Under the pieces are notes generated by a model. That model was not told the DNA's origin, ran no database searches, and saw only the letters and a program-made list of their open reading frames with translations. Both the position numbers and the translations under genes were made by a program. A stretch of 16,201 nucleotides of DNA, taken from positions 1 through 16,201 of the forward strand of contig JASAON010001355.1 in NCBI GenBank assembly GCA_030849065.1. Direction: 5' to 3'. This DNA is from Jaenimonas drosophilae. Taxonomy: Eukaryota > Euglenozoa > Kinetoplastea > Trypanosomatida > Trypanosomatidae. Below, one piece after another: positions 8,301 through 15,924 of this stretch (position 1 is its first letter; each line of letters opens with the position of its first letter).

Positions 8301-9630
8301 CTCACTGCCATGGACGGAGGAGTCTCTCTTCCTCGCCTTTGTTGTGAGCCTCTCCGACGACGGTGAGCTGGTGGTGCGCGGCCACGTCCTGGAGCTCAGT
8401 GAGGAGGCCACCTGCCTTCTCGTTAATACCAACGCCCTAAACACATGCTTTGATGCACCCATGGCAACACTGGGCCCGCTGTCGGACGCACTCGCCCCAC
8501 GTTTCTACGGTGATACGCCACTGTGGCCGCAACACTACAGCAAAATCGCCTACGACTACGAGGCGAAGGTGGCGGGAAGTGCGGCGGAGGGCCGTCTTGG
8601 CCATGATGCGGAGTACTGCCTGCGTGTGCTCTACGACGCCCTCATTCGGCCACTGGCGGCTGATGTTGCGGAGGATGTTGCGCTCCGCGGTCTAACCTTC
8701 GTCGCCGACGGCATCTTCACCCGCCTCCCCTTCCACGCCTTCCACGACGGCGAGCGCTACCTGACGCAGCGGTTAAACGTAACAACCTGCAGCTCCCTCG
8801 CTCTTCTCTCGATGCTCTACGCCAGCCACCTCAAGCGTGTGGCGGAGAAGCCGGCGGCTGATGCTGATGCTGATGCTGATGCTGGTGCCAAGCTCTCGGC
8901 GCATGTTGTAGATATCAGCGTGCATGCGGAAACATGGGAGGCAACTTCGGCCGTGCATGTTGCTTCTGCATCTCTGCCCATGGAGGTGGCGCACACCACC
9001 ATTGATGCCAACCTCGCGACCTCGATCGCCCCCACAGAAGAGACGAGCTCAACGGATGTGGCGGATGATGATGATCATATCACCGCGCATGTTTCACGGC
9101 TGCTGCGGGCGATGGAATCCCAGCACAAGGATCGCGACGCCAGCAACTGCCTCTTCCGCGCGGTGCATCGCGCTCGTGGAGGTGTGGCCGCCGCCGGCGC
9201 AGTGCTGGAGCTCAATCTCCCCGCCCAACCTGAGGTGCGCGAGGATTATTGCGGCGCCTTCACCACCTCCGACAGCCTCATCAAGGCATCGTACTCCCTC
9301 GACGCCGCCATCACGTGGGACCTCCACGACTACGCCATGGTGGTGTGCAGCGGATGTGGCACCTACAGCGGCCTCTCCATCCACGAAACGGGTGTGCCTG
9401 TATACCGCGCGCTGCAATACGCAGGGGCTCAGCGCCTGCTTCTGCCCGTTGGCAGTCGTATCGCTGCGGTGAATGCGGATGCCCCCACTTCCATCGCCAC
9501 CGCCGCCATCACCGCCTGCGCGCACGCAACATCCGTCGCGGAGGCCATTCGTCTCGCTCGTTGCGCCGCCATCGACGCCGGGCTGCCGCTCCAGACGTGG
9601 GCCGCTCTCACCCAATGCGGATTGCCGTAG
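5383..9630 (+). CDS. Large TPR-CHAT (caspase-like) domain protein
   Basis: This 1415-residue protein has three parts. Residues 1 to about 500 are low-complexity and probably disordered, rich in Ala, Ser, Thr, Pro and Lys, with two islands: WEPYVSPSLRKPKG (130-143) and EDGWVIVGGRKG (327-338). Residues about 530-880 are a run of paired helices of TPR type, for example LGITLELSGNFSESLAWYAAAEKL and later repeats. From about 1080 the C-terminus resembles a CHAT domain: LRVLYDALIRPL, then LTFVADGIFTRLPFHAFHDG (1104-1123), MVVCSGCGTYSGLS matching the VVLSACETG site with Cys1325, AGAQRLLLPVG (1347-1357), and EAIRLARCAAI to WAAL near the end. CHAT domains are C14-like proteases or their inactive relatives. 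The His of the usual HG motif is not evident, and a long Ala/Asp-rich insert (about 1150-1240) splits the domain. The TPRs likely bind a partner. Function is unknown. Confidence 0.75.
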   Translation: MNVGAVPWYPAAEASEKLPTSPSENTSRSYAGPSAASTLDSAKHGFIRHNPYQGTVLLSAADMDAVMSEDDRSPTSPCVEVRFRDGSHRSPPPPYRTHAAEAFLQQHHHLHATSSRKPVPEQMPVDPSDWEPYVSPSLRKPKGSYTAAVEAIATPRTSTEEHANVAVDGAAAPYRAAVATKLMAEESATKTSAEMVPLPRSRRVNATATSHEVRGPAVAAADAAKPHPSGASSTPTTTNGHHVAPASEPAQTVLAYTTKELGSPTTSGGLSSTFVRSVKGSSEGSDGGAASGGPTPVPRGRRPEEVPRAAAPSTRPARAKRGGNKSEDGWVIVGGRKGTSAAAAASLPAARTTNTLLQLVSAADKAAAKKKSVTESSPRSSTTAKTLPPKNSARPVESEVARPTRAKAPETEEEATHARQRKAKEPATTRPARSSAKEVEELFEATLAESCAPSPSAAVEAAKVQSLALLSIPIASGQTLEEVVGLHTQPRSGQSTTQRGILQLVQRSLGLGESPNAKALLLQRAIQQLSDPFISKNPALCCVVLIEASDCFLDLERSLQCCHQALQIAEGHGLLLFEMLARLAITRALARVIDITNSREHLQRAAHLALQLQERAALGWVALQLGITLELSGNFSESLAWYAAAEKLAISTHQSRLQCDVLCCQGIAYYAVGEMEMAQSSHQRSLEVLQKLPRSWRQRPLQNFVQLKLQAGDMRGALDIHQEELLIAREQGDAMAISRCVGSIALTKKYLGWYEEAAEAYMEELATCSSPDARQAVESLTGAASCYLLSGHTHKALEYSTKAAHQALASNEHCTIAKALVELAAVELQRGCRDRANDNVMEALEAISRVDPTERQQYLVKATLCELEWRVSSILQRLAFSAAAEESSVEAASDKFFEALQYCDLCNVPNTVDVHRLLMRRLNMYLPTDGTSSFANASATPASLYLGHHLLSKSALLEVMSSDMMRHRKLVCYSLPWTEESLFLAFVVSLSDDGELVVRGHVLELSEEATCLLVNTNALNTCFDAPMATLGPLSDALAPRFYGDTPLWPQHYSKIAYDYEAKVAGSAAEGRLGHDAEYCLRVLYDALIRPLAADVAEDVALRGLTFVADGIFTRLPFHAFHDGERYLTQRLNVTTCSSLALLSMLYASHLKRVAEKPAADADADADAGAKLSAHVVDISVHAETWEATSAVHVASASLPMEVAHTTIDANLATSIAPTEETSSTDVADDDDHITAHVSRLLRAMESQHKDRDASNCLFRAVHRARGGVAAAGAVLELNLPAQPEVREDYCGAFTTSDSLIKASYSLDAAITWDLHDYAMVVCSGCGTYSGLSIHETGVPVYRALQYAGAQRLLLPVGSRIAAVNADAPTSIATAAITACAHATSVAEAIRLARCAAIDAGLPLQTWAALTQCGLP
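8857..8880 (+). repeat. GCTGAT hexamer repeat coding Ala-Asp
   Basis: Four exact copies of gctgat encode an Ala-Asp run (residues 1159-1166) inside the CHAT-domain insert. It is in frame and is probably a slippage-prone linker, not a structural part of the domain. Confidence 0.9.
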
Positions 9631-9932
9631 AACACAATCTTGATGCCATCACATCGTACTCATGCACCCACGTATTCTGCCTTGCATGTTGTGTGCGTGT
9701 GTAGTCCTCCTCCTTAGACCTCCTCTCCATCTCCACAGACGCGCTTGGCTTCTGCTTTCCTTTTTGTGCTTCCCCCACATGGCTGTTTGTATATTCATGA
9801 TGATGCCACACACCATCCTTTGCTGTTCTTGGGTGAATCCCACCACACACGCGTAAAATATGCGGCAGGAGAGGAAGTCTGCCCACGTACGTACGTGTAT
9901 GGCCCGCGTCGCGTGCCTCGTGTCGGTGTGCG

Positions 9933-9936
<4 letters not shown>

Positions 9937-9986
<50 letters not shown>
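9937..9986 (+). repeat. (CA)25 dinucleotide microsatellite
   Basis: Fifty bases of uninterrupted CA repeat. It is followed by a pyrimidine-rich stretch (ccctctttctctctttt and more T). It lies in the presumed 3' UTR or spacer after the CHAT gene. Such tracts are common and length-variable in kinetoplastid intergenic DNA. Confidence 0.97.
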
Positions 9987-9987
<1 letters not shown>

Positions 9988-10570
9988 CTACAACCCTCTT
10001 TCTCTCTTTTTTTTTCATAACACTTTTTTTTTGTGTGCTCGTCGATGCAACAACTTTTGTGTCTGTCTGCGTATTCTCTTGCCATATCTCTACATCTCTA
10101 AACGTACGCACGCACGCACACTGCCGTGGTGATGATGATCAATGATGGATGCATCCGCGCTGCAGGAGGTGGGAGGGTGCGGAGCTCCTCCACACATGTT
10201 GCCGCAGCCTAGATTCATTCTTCTCCGCTTGTGTTGCGCACTCATCATCGCTCCATGAATGCACGTGCCGACGGACACACATCATTTCACCGCCCCGTTT
10301 TGCTTCTTCATAACCCGTTCCTACTCTCTCCACCACCACCACCTACGTACGACGCCCCTACGCAACATGTCTGCGATGCACCAACATGGGGGGTGCATCC
10401 TTGTTGCCGTTGTTTTCATGCTTGAGCGTACCTGCGTAGTAAGCCACCCACACTCTCCTCATGAGCACAACTTATGTTGGCTGATGTCGACGACCCGTGC
10501 ATGACGGAAGTCCTGCGTGCATCCATAACACACTCGAGCTTTATTCTGTGCTCCGACAACACCAACACCC

Positions 10571-10623
10571 ACTACTCCCTGCTACTTCACTCTTTTTCTC
10601 TGTGGTCTTCCTTTCCTACACAG
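10571..10623 (+). promoter_or_regulatory. Candidate spliced-leader acceptor for the UTP6-like gene
   Basis: A long pyrimidine tract (ctactccctgctacttcact, ctttttctct, cttcctttcc) ends at acacag, with AG at 10622-10623. It gives a 47-base 5' UTR to the ATG at 10670. An AG also occurs at 10625-10626. The leader then carries CA and TTG repeats. Confidence 0.55.
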
Positions 10624-10641
10624 CAGTAGCACACACACACA

Positions 10642-10659
10642 TTGTTGTTGTTGTTGTTG
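10642..10659 (+). repeat. (TTG)6 repeat in the 5' leader
   Basis: Six TTG units lie directly upstream of the ATG at 10670, right after a short CA run. They would fall in the 5' UTR if the acceptor at 10622-10623 is used. No function is implied by sequence alone. Confidence 0.9.
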
Positions 10660-10669
10660 TGGCGCAATC

Positions 10670-13321
10670 ATGGCGCGCGCGAGGGCCATCGAAACACGGC
10701 TGGAGAAGCTCGTTCCTGCCCTGGATGAGTACTTCTCCACTGGGTTCTTATCCCGCGATGAGATCCAAGAGCTCAGCCGCATGCGCACACGCTTCGAGTA
10801 CAAGTTGGTGGCAAAGCCGCTCCTCCTCCTGGATGTGCGCAACGCCATCACCTTCGAGCTCGAGCTGGAGGAGAAGTTGCGCACGTACTGCCTGCGCACG
10901 AAGGTGAGCTTGAAGCATCGATGGAGCATCATCTCACGCATCGAGACCATCTACCAAATCGGGCTGAAACATGTGCGGCTGCGTCGAGAGAAGGATGCCC
11001 TGCAGGATGACTACGTTCGTTTTCTGCGCTACTACAACCGTCATGGCAGCCTGAGCAAGTTGTACGCGCAGCTGATGATTTTGTATCCAACACGGAGCTC
11101 CACGTGGGTGGAGGCGGCTGAGTGGGAGGGTATATCTCTCAACAAGATGGATAATGCGCGCATCATTATCCAGCAGGCGCTGCGCACCATGTCGGAGGAT
11201 GCGGAGGTGTGGGCGTGTGCCGTGAAGCTGGAGCTGCACTTTGCCTCGCGGCTCCTCTCCGGCCTCGTGGAGGAACACCGCGAGGAGCAACGCAAGCGAC
11301 GTGCAGCCAAGCCCGAGGAGGAGGTGGCGGATGAGATTGATCTCGCCGCACGTTTGCGCGCGGAGAATGCGGCGCTCGGGAAGATTTTGGTGGATCTCGA
11401 GCTGGCCAAGTCCGTCGTGGCGGAGTCGGTGGAGGCCCCAACCTCCACGCCCCATGTGCTTCAACGGCAGCTTCAGGCCGCGGGTGAGTTTCCCTTCGCG
11501 GCGGATGTGGTGCGCGCGATCGTTGAAGCTGGCATCGATCGATGGAGCAGCACCGTTGTTGGTGATGGCGCTGCCGAGAAGCAGAAGCAACGCGAGGTGT
11601 GGGCTGCGGATGGCGCGCAGATGATGCATAACTTCATCATGGCGGACCACCTCATGGCGAGCGGATGTGCTCAGAGCCCCATGGCCGACGTGGAGGCCTT
11701 CCTCCGCCACGGCTGCTCCTCGACGGAGCCACCGCCGCCGTTGGTGGATGGCGCCCAGCGCTACGCCGCCACCCTTCGCGCCATGATCTCGCTCATTGAG
11801 TTGTACGCGTCAGCCACACGCGGCAACAAGAACGATCCCGCGGCCATGTTGGTTCAACGCATCCGTGTTGGCCCGCAGTGCGACGCACACCTCAGCACCG
11901 TGATGAGCTCACTGCTCTCCTTCTTTGCGGAGAAGCAGGCGAGTGGTGTTTCGGCCATGTGCCGCGCCATGTTGGAGAACCCGGCGGATGTGTCGGGAGC
12001 GAAGGTGGCGCAGTGGTTGATGAGCGGCACAGGCAAGGCGCTGACGCGTGCTCAGAAGGAGGAGATGGTGGAGCCCGCGGTGCGCCGCGTCGCGGAGCTC
12101 GTCGAGCGCATCGGCGGCGATCTTCTTGGCACACCGGCCACCTCCAAGCGACGTGCAGATGAGAGCACCTCGAGCAATCCCTTCGCCGCCATTTCGGATG
12201 TGCTGATGCGCTACGTGTTGGTGGATGAGATGGATTCTACGAAGCGCGGAAAGACGGCAACGGCGTCGAGCCTCTCGGCGATGGAGCTGCACACATTGAT
12301 GGCGTGGTGGAGGGCGGAGGAGGCCAAGAAGAGCAAGACGAGCGTACGTGTGGCGGCGGCATTGCGGCTTCTGCAGCGTTGTGGCTTGGCTCCATCGACG
12401 CCAGCCAAGGCGGGCGAGACGGAGATGTTGGCGGTGCTGCGTCAGGCGCTGTTTCACATCGCCACCGGCCATCACGACGGAGGCTCATCCAAGCTGCCAC
12501 TCACCCTGTGGCGTATGTGCAGCGCGCTGGAGGCCTTGCCATGCAGCGAGGCGGATGGAGCTCCATCATCATCATCATCATCATCCAGAAATAAGAAGAA
12601 GAAGGCGGACGTGCCTAGTGATAGTGACAGCGATGATGAAGATGATGAAGATGTTGGTGCAGCCAAGAACACGCAGCCTCATGCCTTTGCTGATATTGGC
12701 CTGTTGTGGTTGGCCGCCGCCGATGCCGCCACGCTCGATGCGTCGTCCGAGGCAGATCGCATCGATGGCGTTTGCACCCTCCTGCGCAGCCGTCTTGCCT
12801 CCCTCACGGGCCTTCGCCGGCCAACACGTGGCGATGTGGTGGAGCTCCTCCGCCAATCGCAGGCCACCGCGCCGTGGGTGGCAGCGATGCAGCGATCGAT
12901 GAGCTACGCTCGTCGTTGCGCACCCTTTCCGCGCTACGCCTTCACGTCTGTTGTGCTTCCGGTGGTGGAGGGCCTCGCTGACTACCACGCCAACGCACGC
13001 ACGAGCGCCGCACGCGAGGTGAAAACGGCGATGGCCGATGCGCGCAGCTGCCACGAGGCGTTGTTGGCCCTGTACCGCCAATCGCCTCATCTCAATCAGT
13101 TCCAGGCGGTGCTGTTTCATGGCGGTGATGATGAGAAGATGTCGGGCATGACGGCATCGACGCAACGGGCGGTGGAGGCCAACACCGCCGACTGGCTCGC
13201 GTACATTTTCTTTGAGAGAGAGGTGGCGAAGGATCTGCACCGCGCGAAGGAGGCGGTGGCGAGGGCCACGAAGGATGCCCTTCACGCACAATCCGTCGTG
13301 GCTCGATTGCAGCGGATGTGA
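10670..13321 (+). CDS. UTP6: UTP6-like U3 snoRNA-associated protein, SSU processome (UTP-B)
   Basis: The protein has 883 residues. Its N-terminus matches the UTP6 family: RLEKLVPALDEYFSTGFLSRD (10-30) then EIQELSRMRTRFEYKL, and HAT (half-a-TPR) repeats follow: YVRFLRYYNRHGSLSKLYAQL (115-135), STWVEAAEWEGISL (144-157), ARIIIQQALRTMSEDAEVWA (163-182). A helical C-terminus ends with another HAT-like unit, WLAYIFFEREVAKDLHRAKEA. UTP6 is part of the UTP-B complex, which assembles on the 5' external transcribed spacer of pre-rRNA in the nucleolus for 18S rRNA maturation. Human and yeast UTP6 are roughly 600 and 440 residues, so this one is much longer. Extra length includes a Ser run plus NKKKK and an acidic SDSDSDDEDDED segment (about 633-660), a likely nuclear, phosphorylated linker. 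The N-terminal match makes the call firm; the middle is divergent. Confidence 0.85.
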   Translation: MARARAIETRLEKLVPALDEYFSTGFLSRDEIQELSRMRTRFEYKLVAKPLLLLDVRNAITFELELEEKLRTYCLRTKVSLKHRWSIISRIETIYQIGLKHVRLRREKDALQDDYVRFLRYYNRHGSLSKLYAQLMILYPTRSSTWVEAAEWEGISLNKMDNARIIIQQALRTMSEDAEVWACAVKLELHFASRLLSGLVEEHREEQRKRRAAKPEEEVADEIDLAARLRAENAALGKILVDLELAKSVVAESVEAPTSTPHVLQRQLQAAGEFPFAADVVRAIVEAGIDRWSSTVVGDGAAEKQKQREVWAADGAQMMHNFIMADHLMASGCAQSPMADVEAFLRHGCSSTEPPPPLVDGAQRYAATLRAMISLIELYASATRGNKNDPAAMLVQRIRVGPQCDAHLSTVMSSLLSFFAEKQASGVSAMCRAMLENPADVSGAKVAQWLMSGTGKALTRAQKEEMVEPAVRRVAELVERIGGDLLGTPATSKRRADESTSSNPFAAISDVLMRYVLVDEMDSTKRGKTATASSLSAMELHTLMAWWRAEEAKKSKTSVRVAAALRLLQRCGLAPSTPAKAGETEMLAVLRQALFHIATGHHDGGSSKLPLTLWRMCSALEALPCSEADGAPSSSSSSSRNKKKKADVPSDSDSDDEDDEDVGAAKNTQPHAFADIGLLWLAAADAATLDASSEADRIDGVCTLLRSRLASLTGLRRPTRGDVVELLRQSQATAPWVAAMQRSMSYARRCAPFPRYAFTSVVLPVVEGLADYHANARTSAAREVKTAMADARSCHEALLALYRQSPHLNQFQAVLFHGGDDEKMSGMTASTQRAVEANTADWLAYIFFEREVAKDLHRAKEAVARATKDALHAQSVVARLQRM
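12566..12586 (+). repeat. TCA repeat coding polyserine in the UTP6-like gene
   Basis: Six TCA codons and a TCC, in frame, encode a run of serines just before the NKKKK and acidic segments. The same trinucleotide recurs in the next gene. This looks like replication slippage tolerated in a disordered linker. Confidence 0.9.
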
Positions 13322-13470
13322 GGCTCATCATCAACACGAATAACATGCGCTTAATGGCGTATTCCTAACTACTCACGCAGACTAATGAGATGCTGGATGA
13401 GGATGTGCGTCGGAGATGATGATGGCCACACACGTTGTGATGGATGGCTGAATGCTGATCTCGTGAAGCT

Positions 13471-13580
13471 CATCTCCTCTTTCTTTGTCTTGATGATGAT
13501 GTAGTAGCAATAGTAGTAGTTGGATCTTGTGTGGCGCCGTATTATTCTGGCCACACACACACACACACACACCTCTGTAG
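13471..13580 (+). promoter_or_regulatory. Candidate spliced-leader acceptors for the 748-residue gene
   Basis: The spacer 13322-13608 has a pyrimidine tract ctcctctttctttgtctt ending near 13491, with AG at 13503-13504, and a second AG at 13579-13580 after a (CA)10 run and acctctgt. The second gives a 28-base 5' UTR before the ATG at 13609. Choice between them is not decidable by eye. Confidence 0.4.
13552..13571 (+). repeat. (CA)10 dinucleotide repeat
   Basis: Twenty bases of CA repeat directly upstream of the AG at 13579-13580, in the spacer between the UTP6-like gene and the following one. Confidence 0.95.
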
Positions 13581-13608
13581 GCGGACGTGTGCCGCAGCGT
13601 AGCACGCG

Positions 13609-15855
13609 ATGATCCAAATCAGCCGTGGATGGGCGGCGGCCCTTCGTCGCCCGACGGCCTCCCTCACCTCGCGCGGGCGTACATGCGCCGCCACACCGCC
13701 ACAACGGCTGCCTCACCGCCTCCGCCCGAGCGGGCCGATGGCGATGATGATGGCGAACGTCGAGCCCTCGTCGAGCAACGCGCCAACACGCAATGAGCCG
13801 CTGTTGCTCCACGCCGCGCTGGAGGTTGGCTCCGCACACAAGATTGTGGCCGCCGCCCTCGCCGAGCCGTGCGAGATCCGCCGCCTGCTGGGTGATGTTG
13901 CTCATCACGGCGAGAGCGTGCAGCGGCTAATATCGGCCTGCATCGCGGTGCTTCTGCCATCATCCCAATGGCCGCCGTGGATTGCGGCTCGTCTTGCACG
14001 TCGCCACACATGTGCCTCGCGCCAGACGTTGGTGGTGGAGCTCCACGAAGAGATGGCGGCGCATCATGCGCGCTATAAACATGTGGCGCCAGTTGCCACG
14101 TGGTTGTGCGCCCATATCCAACAACACCTCCGTGGCCAGCTGAAGATGATGAAGGACAAGGGCGATGTGCAGCCGCTGGCGGCGGTGATGCTGCTCAACG
14201 CCATCATCATGGCCACAACATGCACCTCGGCGGCGGAGTGGGGCCGCCGCGCGCTCCCGCTCGGGAGGGAGGCGGTTGGCTGCGCGCTAAAAGCCTTTTG
14301 TGTTCGCCAACGCACGTTGGATGGCGGATGTGCGTCGGTGGAGAGTCAGTGGCTGCACATGTGGGAGATTGTGTGTGGCGATGATGGCCCCACGATGCAA
14401 CATGATGCGTCCATGGAGTGTGCTGTGGGCCCCGCTAATGTGCTGCGCATATCCATGGTGGAGTGGCATGCTCACTGCCTCCTCCGCCAACACCGGTCGG
14501 AGGAGGCGGCGCGACTTCTCCACGCACATCATCGCACGTGGGGCGGCACGGGTGCGAGCCTCCACCACCTCTCCGCCGACGCTCTCGCGGAGGTTTTTGC
14601 GGTGATGTTCGCCAACAAGACGGATGCGATGAGGAACAGCGATGCAGATGTACTGCGGAGGCAGGTTGGTGGTGCGCTCATCTCGCACATGTTGGCCGAT
14701 GCGGAAACACTGCCACGCGCAATGGGCAAGGCCGCCTTCGTGCCGTCGGCTTCTGCCAATGCCGCCATCTACTCAGCTATGCTTCACCACCTTCAAGAAC
14801 GTTGCGAGGAGGCTGCATCATCATCATCATCATCATCATCATGTACCTCCACGTTGACCCTCTCACGTTGTGTTGGCGATCTGCGTGTGCTCCTCTCCAT
14901 GGCCAACCCACACGCCCTCGCCGCATCGATGGTGCCGGCAGGGTTGGGGCTCGAGACGGTGATGCGGGCGGAGCCGGATGAGCAGCGACGGATGGCGATG
15001 GAGCGTCTTGGCAGGTCAATGGAGGCGGCTATACGCTATCTCTGCGGCGATGCATCATCATCATCATCATCAGCTTCACTCGCCGCTGTACGCTTGTCGG
15101 CGGAGGAGCAAGAGGCTGTGAGGGCTGCCGTTGAATCTGCCGCGCACGCACTGTGCCGTGTGTTGCAGATGTGCTCCAGCCAAGATGGCCGCCTACCAAC
15201 ACGAGCGGCAGAACCCGCGTGGCGTCGTCGCTTGCGCCAACAAACGGAGGTCCGTACGCACAAGTACCAGCTCCTCCTCGCAGAGATGCCACACACATGC
15301 TTGCGCAACGTTCTGCATGCGCTGCTCTCCACGGGCTACGTGGAGCATGGTTGGGAGGTTGGCGCGTGTCTTGCGCAACATCACTTCGTTGATCTCCGCT
15401 TTTATGAGCTGCACCTCCTCGGATCGCTGTACCAGGCTGGGATTGCTGTGGAGGCGGAGGTGCCGCACACGGCGGAGCACATCAAGGCGCTCTACATCCG
15501 CCGCGCGAGCTTGTTTGGGGAGACGATTGCTCCCGACAGCGTCGCGACAGCCATTGAGGAACATCCACGCACCACCAACACCATGTGCGGCACCACCAAC
15601 CACGCACTGCTCGGAGAGAGCGACGCTGTGATAGAGATGGCACCGTCGAGGCCCATATCATCCATGTTGGTGCATTGCCTCCTTCATCGAAGTGTGTTCG
15701 CGGCGGGAGGGAGGCTGCTGATGGATTCTGCCCTGCCCTTGCATCGCGCATACCTCATTACAACCTCCGCCGGCATTGTTGGGGCGGCCTGTTCCGAGGA
15801 TGCACCACACCACTTTTCTCCATGGGAGATGAAGGGTTGCGTTGCCACGTCGTAA
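13609..15855 (+). CDS. Hypothetical helical protein, probably mitochondrial
   Basis: I do not recognise this 748-residue protein. The first 51 residues contain eight Arg and no Asp or Glu (first acidic residue E52), starting MIQISRGWAAALRRPTASLT, which looks like a mitochondrial presequence. The rest is rich in Ala, Leu, His and Cys and reads as predicted helices, for example VEWHAHCLLRQHRSEEAARLL and LRNVLHALLSTGYVEHGWEVG, a pattern seen in helical-repeat (PPR or TPR-like) proteins, though no clear 35-residue period was found. Two polyserine runs from TCA repeats (near residues 404-411 and 483-488) interrupt it. ATGs near residues 44-48 could be alternative starts, but the chosen one keeps the presequence and sits 28 bases after an AG. 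A role in mitochondrial RNA or ribosome work would fit kinetoplastids, but this is speculation. Confidence 0.7.
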   Translation: MIQISRGWAAALRRPTASLTSRGRTCAATPPQRLPHRLRPSGPMAMMMANVEPSSSNAPTRNEPLLLHAALEVGSAHKIVAAALAEPCEIRRLLGDVAHHGESVQRLISACIAVLLPSSQWPPWIAARLARRHTCASRQTLVVELHEEMAAHHARYKHVAPVATWLCAHIQQHLRGQLKMMKDKGDVQPLAAVMLLNAIIMATTCTSAAEWGRRALPLGREAVGCALKAFCVRQRTLDGGCASVESQWLHMWEIVCGDDGPTMQHDASMECAVGPANVLRISMVEWHAHCLLRQHRSEEAARLLHAHHRTWGGTGASLHHLSADALAEVFAVMFANKTDAMRNSDADVLRRQVGGALISHMLADAETLPRAMGKAAFVPSASANAAIYSAMLHHLQERCEEAASSSSSSSSCTSTLTLSRCVGDLRVLLSMANPHALAASMVPAGLGLETVMRAEPDEQRRMAMERLGRSMEAAIRYLCGDASSSSSSASLAAVRLSAEEQEAVRAAVESAAHALCRVLQMCSSQDGRLPTRAAEPAWRRRLRQQTEVRTHKYQLLLAEMPHTCLRNVLHALLSTGYVEHGWEVGACLAQHHFVDLRFYELHLLGSLYQAGIAVEAEVPHTAEHIKALYIRRASLFGETIAPDSVATAIEEHPRTTNTMCGTTNHALLGESDAVIEMAPSRPISSMLVHCLLHRSVFAAGGRLLMDSALPLHRAYLITTSAGIVGAACSEDAPHHFSPWEMKGCVATS
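14818..14841 (+). repeat. (TCA)8 coding polyserine
   Basis: Eight TCA codons encode a serine run within the 748-residue protein; a second run of six lies at 15055-15072. Both are in frame and look like microsatellite expansion in loops. Confidence 0.93.
15055..15072 (+). repeat. (TCA)6 coding polyserine
   Basis: Six TCA codons in frame give the second serine run of the same protein, after LCGDA. It matches the repeat type seen at 12566 and 14818. Confidence 0.92.
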
Positions 15856-15924
15856 GGTGTGCGCAGGCTTATCCTTCACCACCATCTTCATCTTCATCTT
15901 CATCTCTCTTCTTCTGCCATTGAG

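Larger units (their letters stand above)
9631..10669 (+). other. 1.04 kb gene-free spacer
   Basis: No open reading frame here looks like a protein; those present are short and ride on (CA)n or pyrimidine runs. The spacer holds a (CA)25 tract at 9937-9986, T-rich runs at 9999-10033, a GTACGTACGT-like motif near 9887-9896, and a clear splice-acceptor region just before the next gene. Composition is lower in G+C than the flanking genes. I saw no tRNA-like or snoRNA-like box pattern, but a structural RNA cannot be excluded by eye. Confidence 0.6.

Noticed and set aside
9649..10111. Open frames coding long Cys-Val or Thr-His runs around the (CA)25 tract
   Set aside because: These are microsatellite translations with no protein-like part.
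12581..13291. Minus-strand open frame of 236 residues opposite the UTP6-like gene
   Set aside because: It is a shadow of the real gene in a GC-rich frame, without recognisable domain content.
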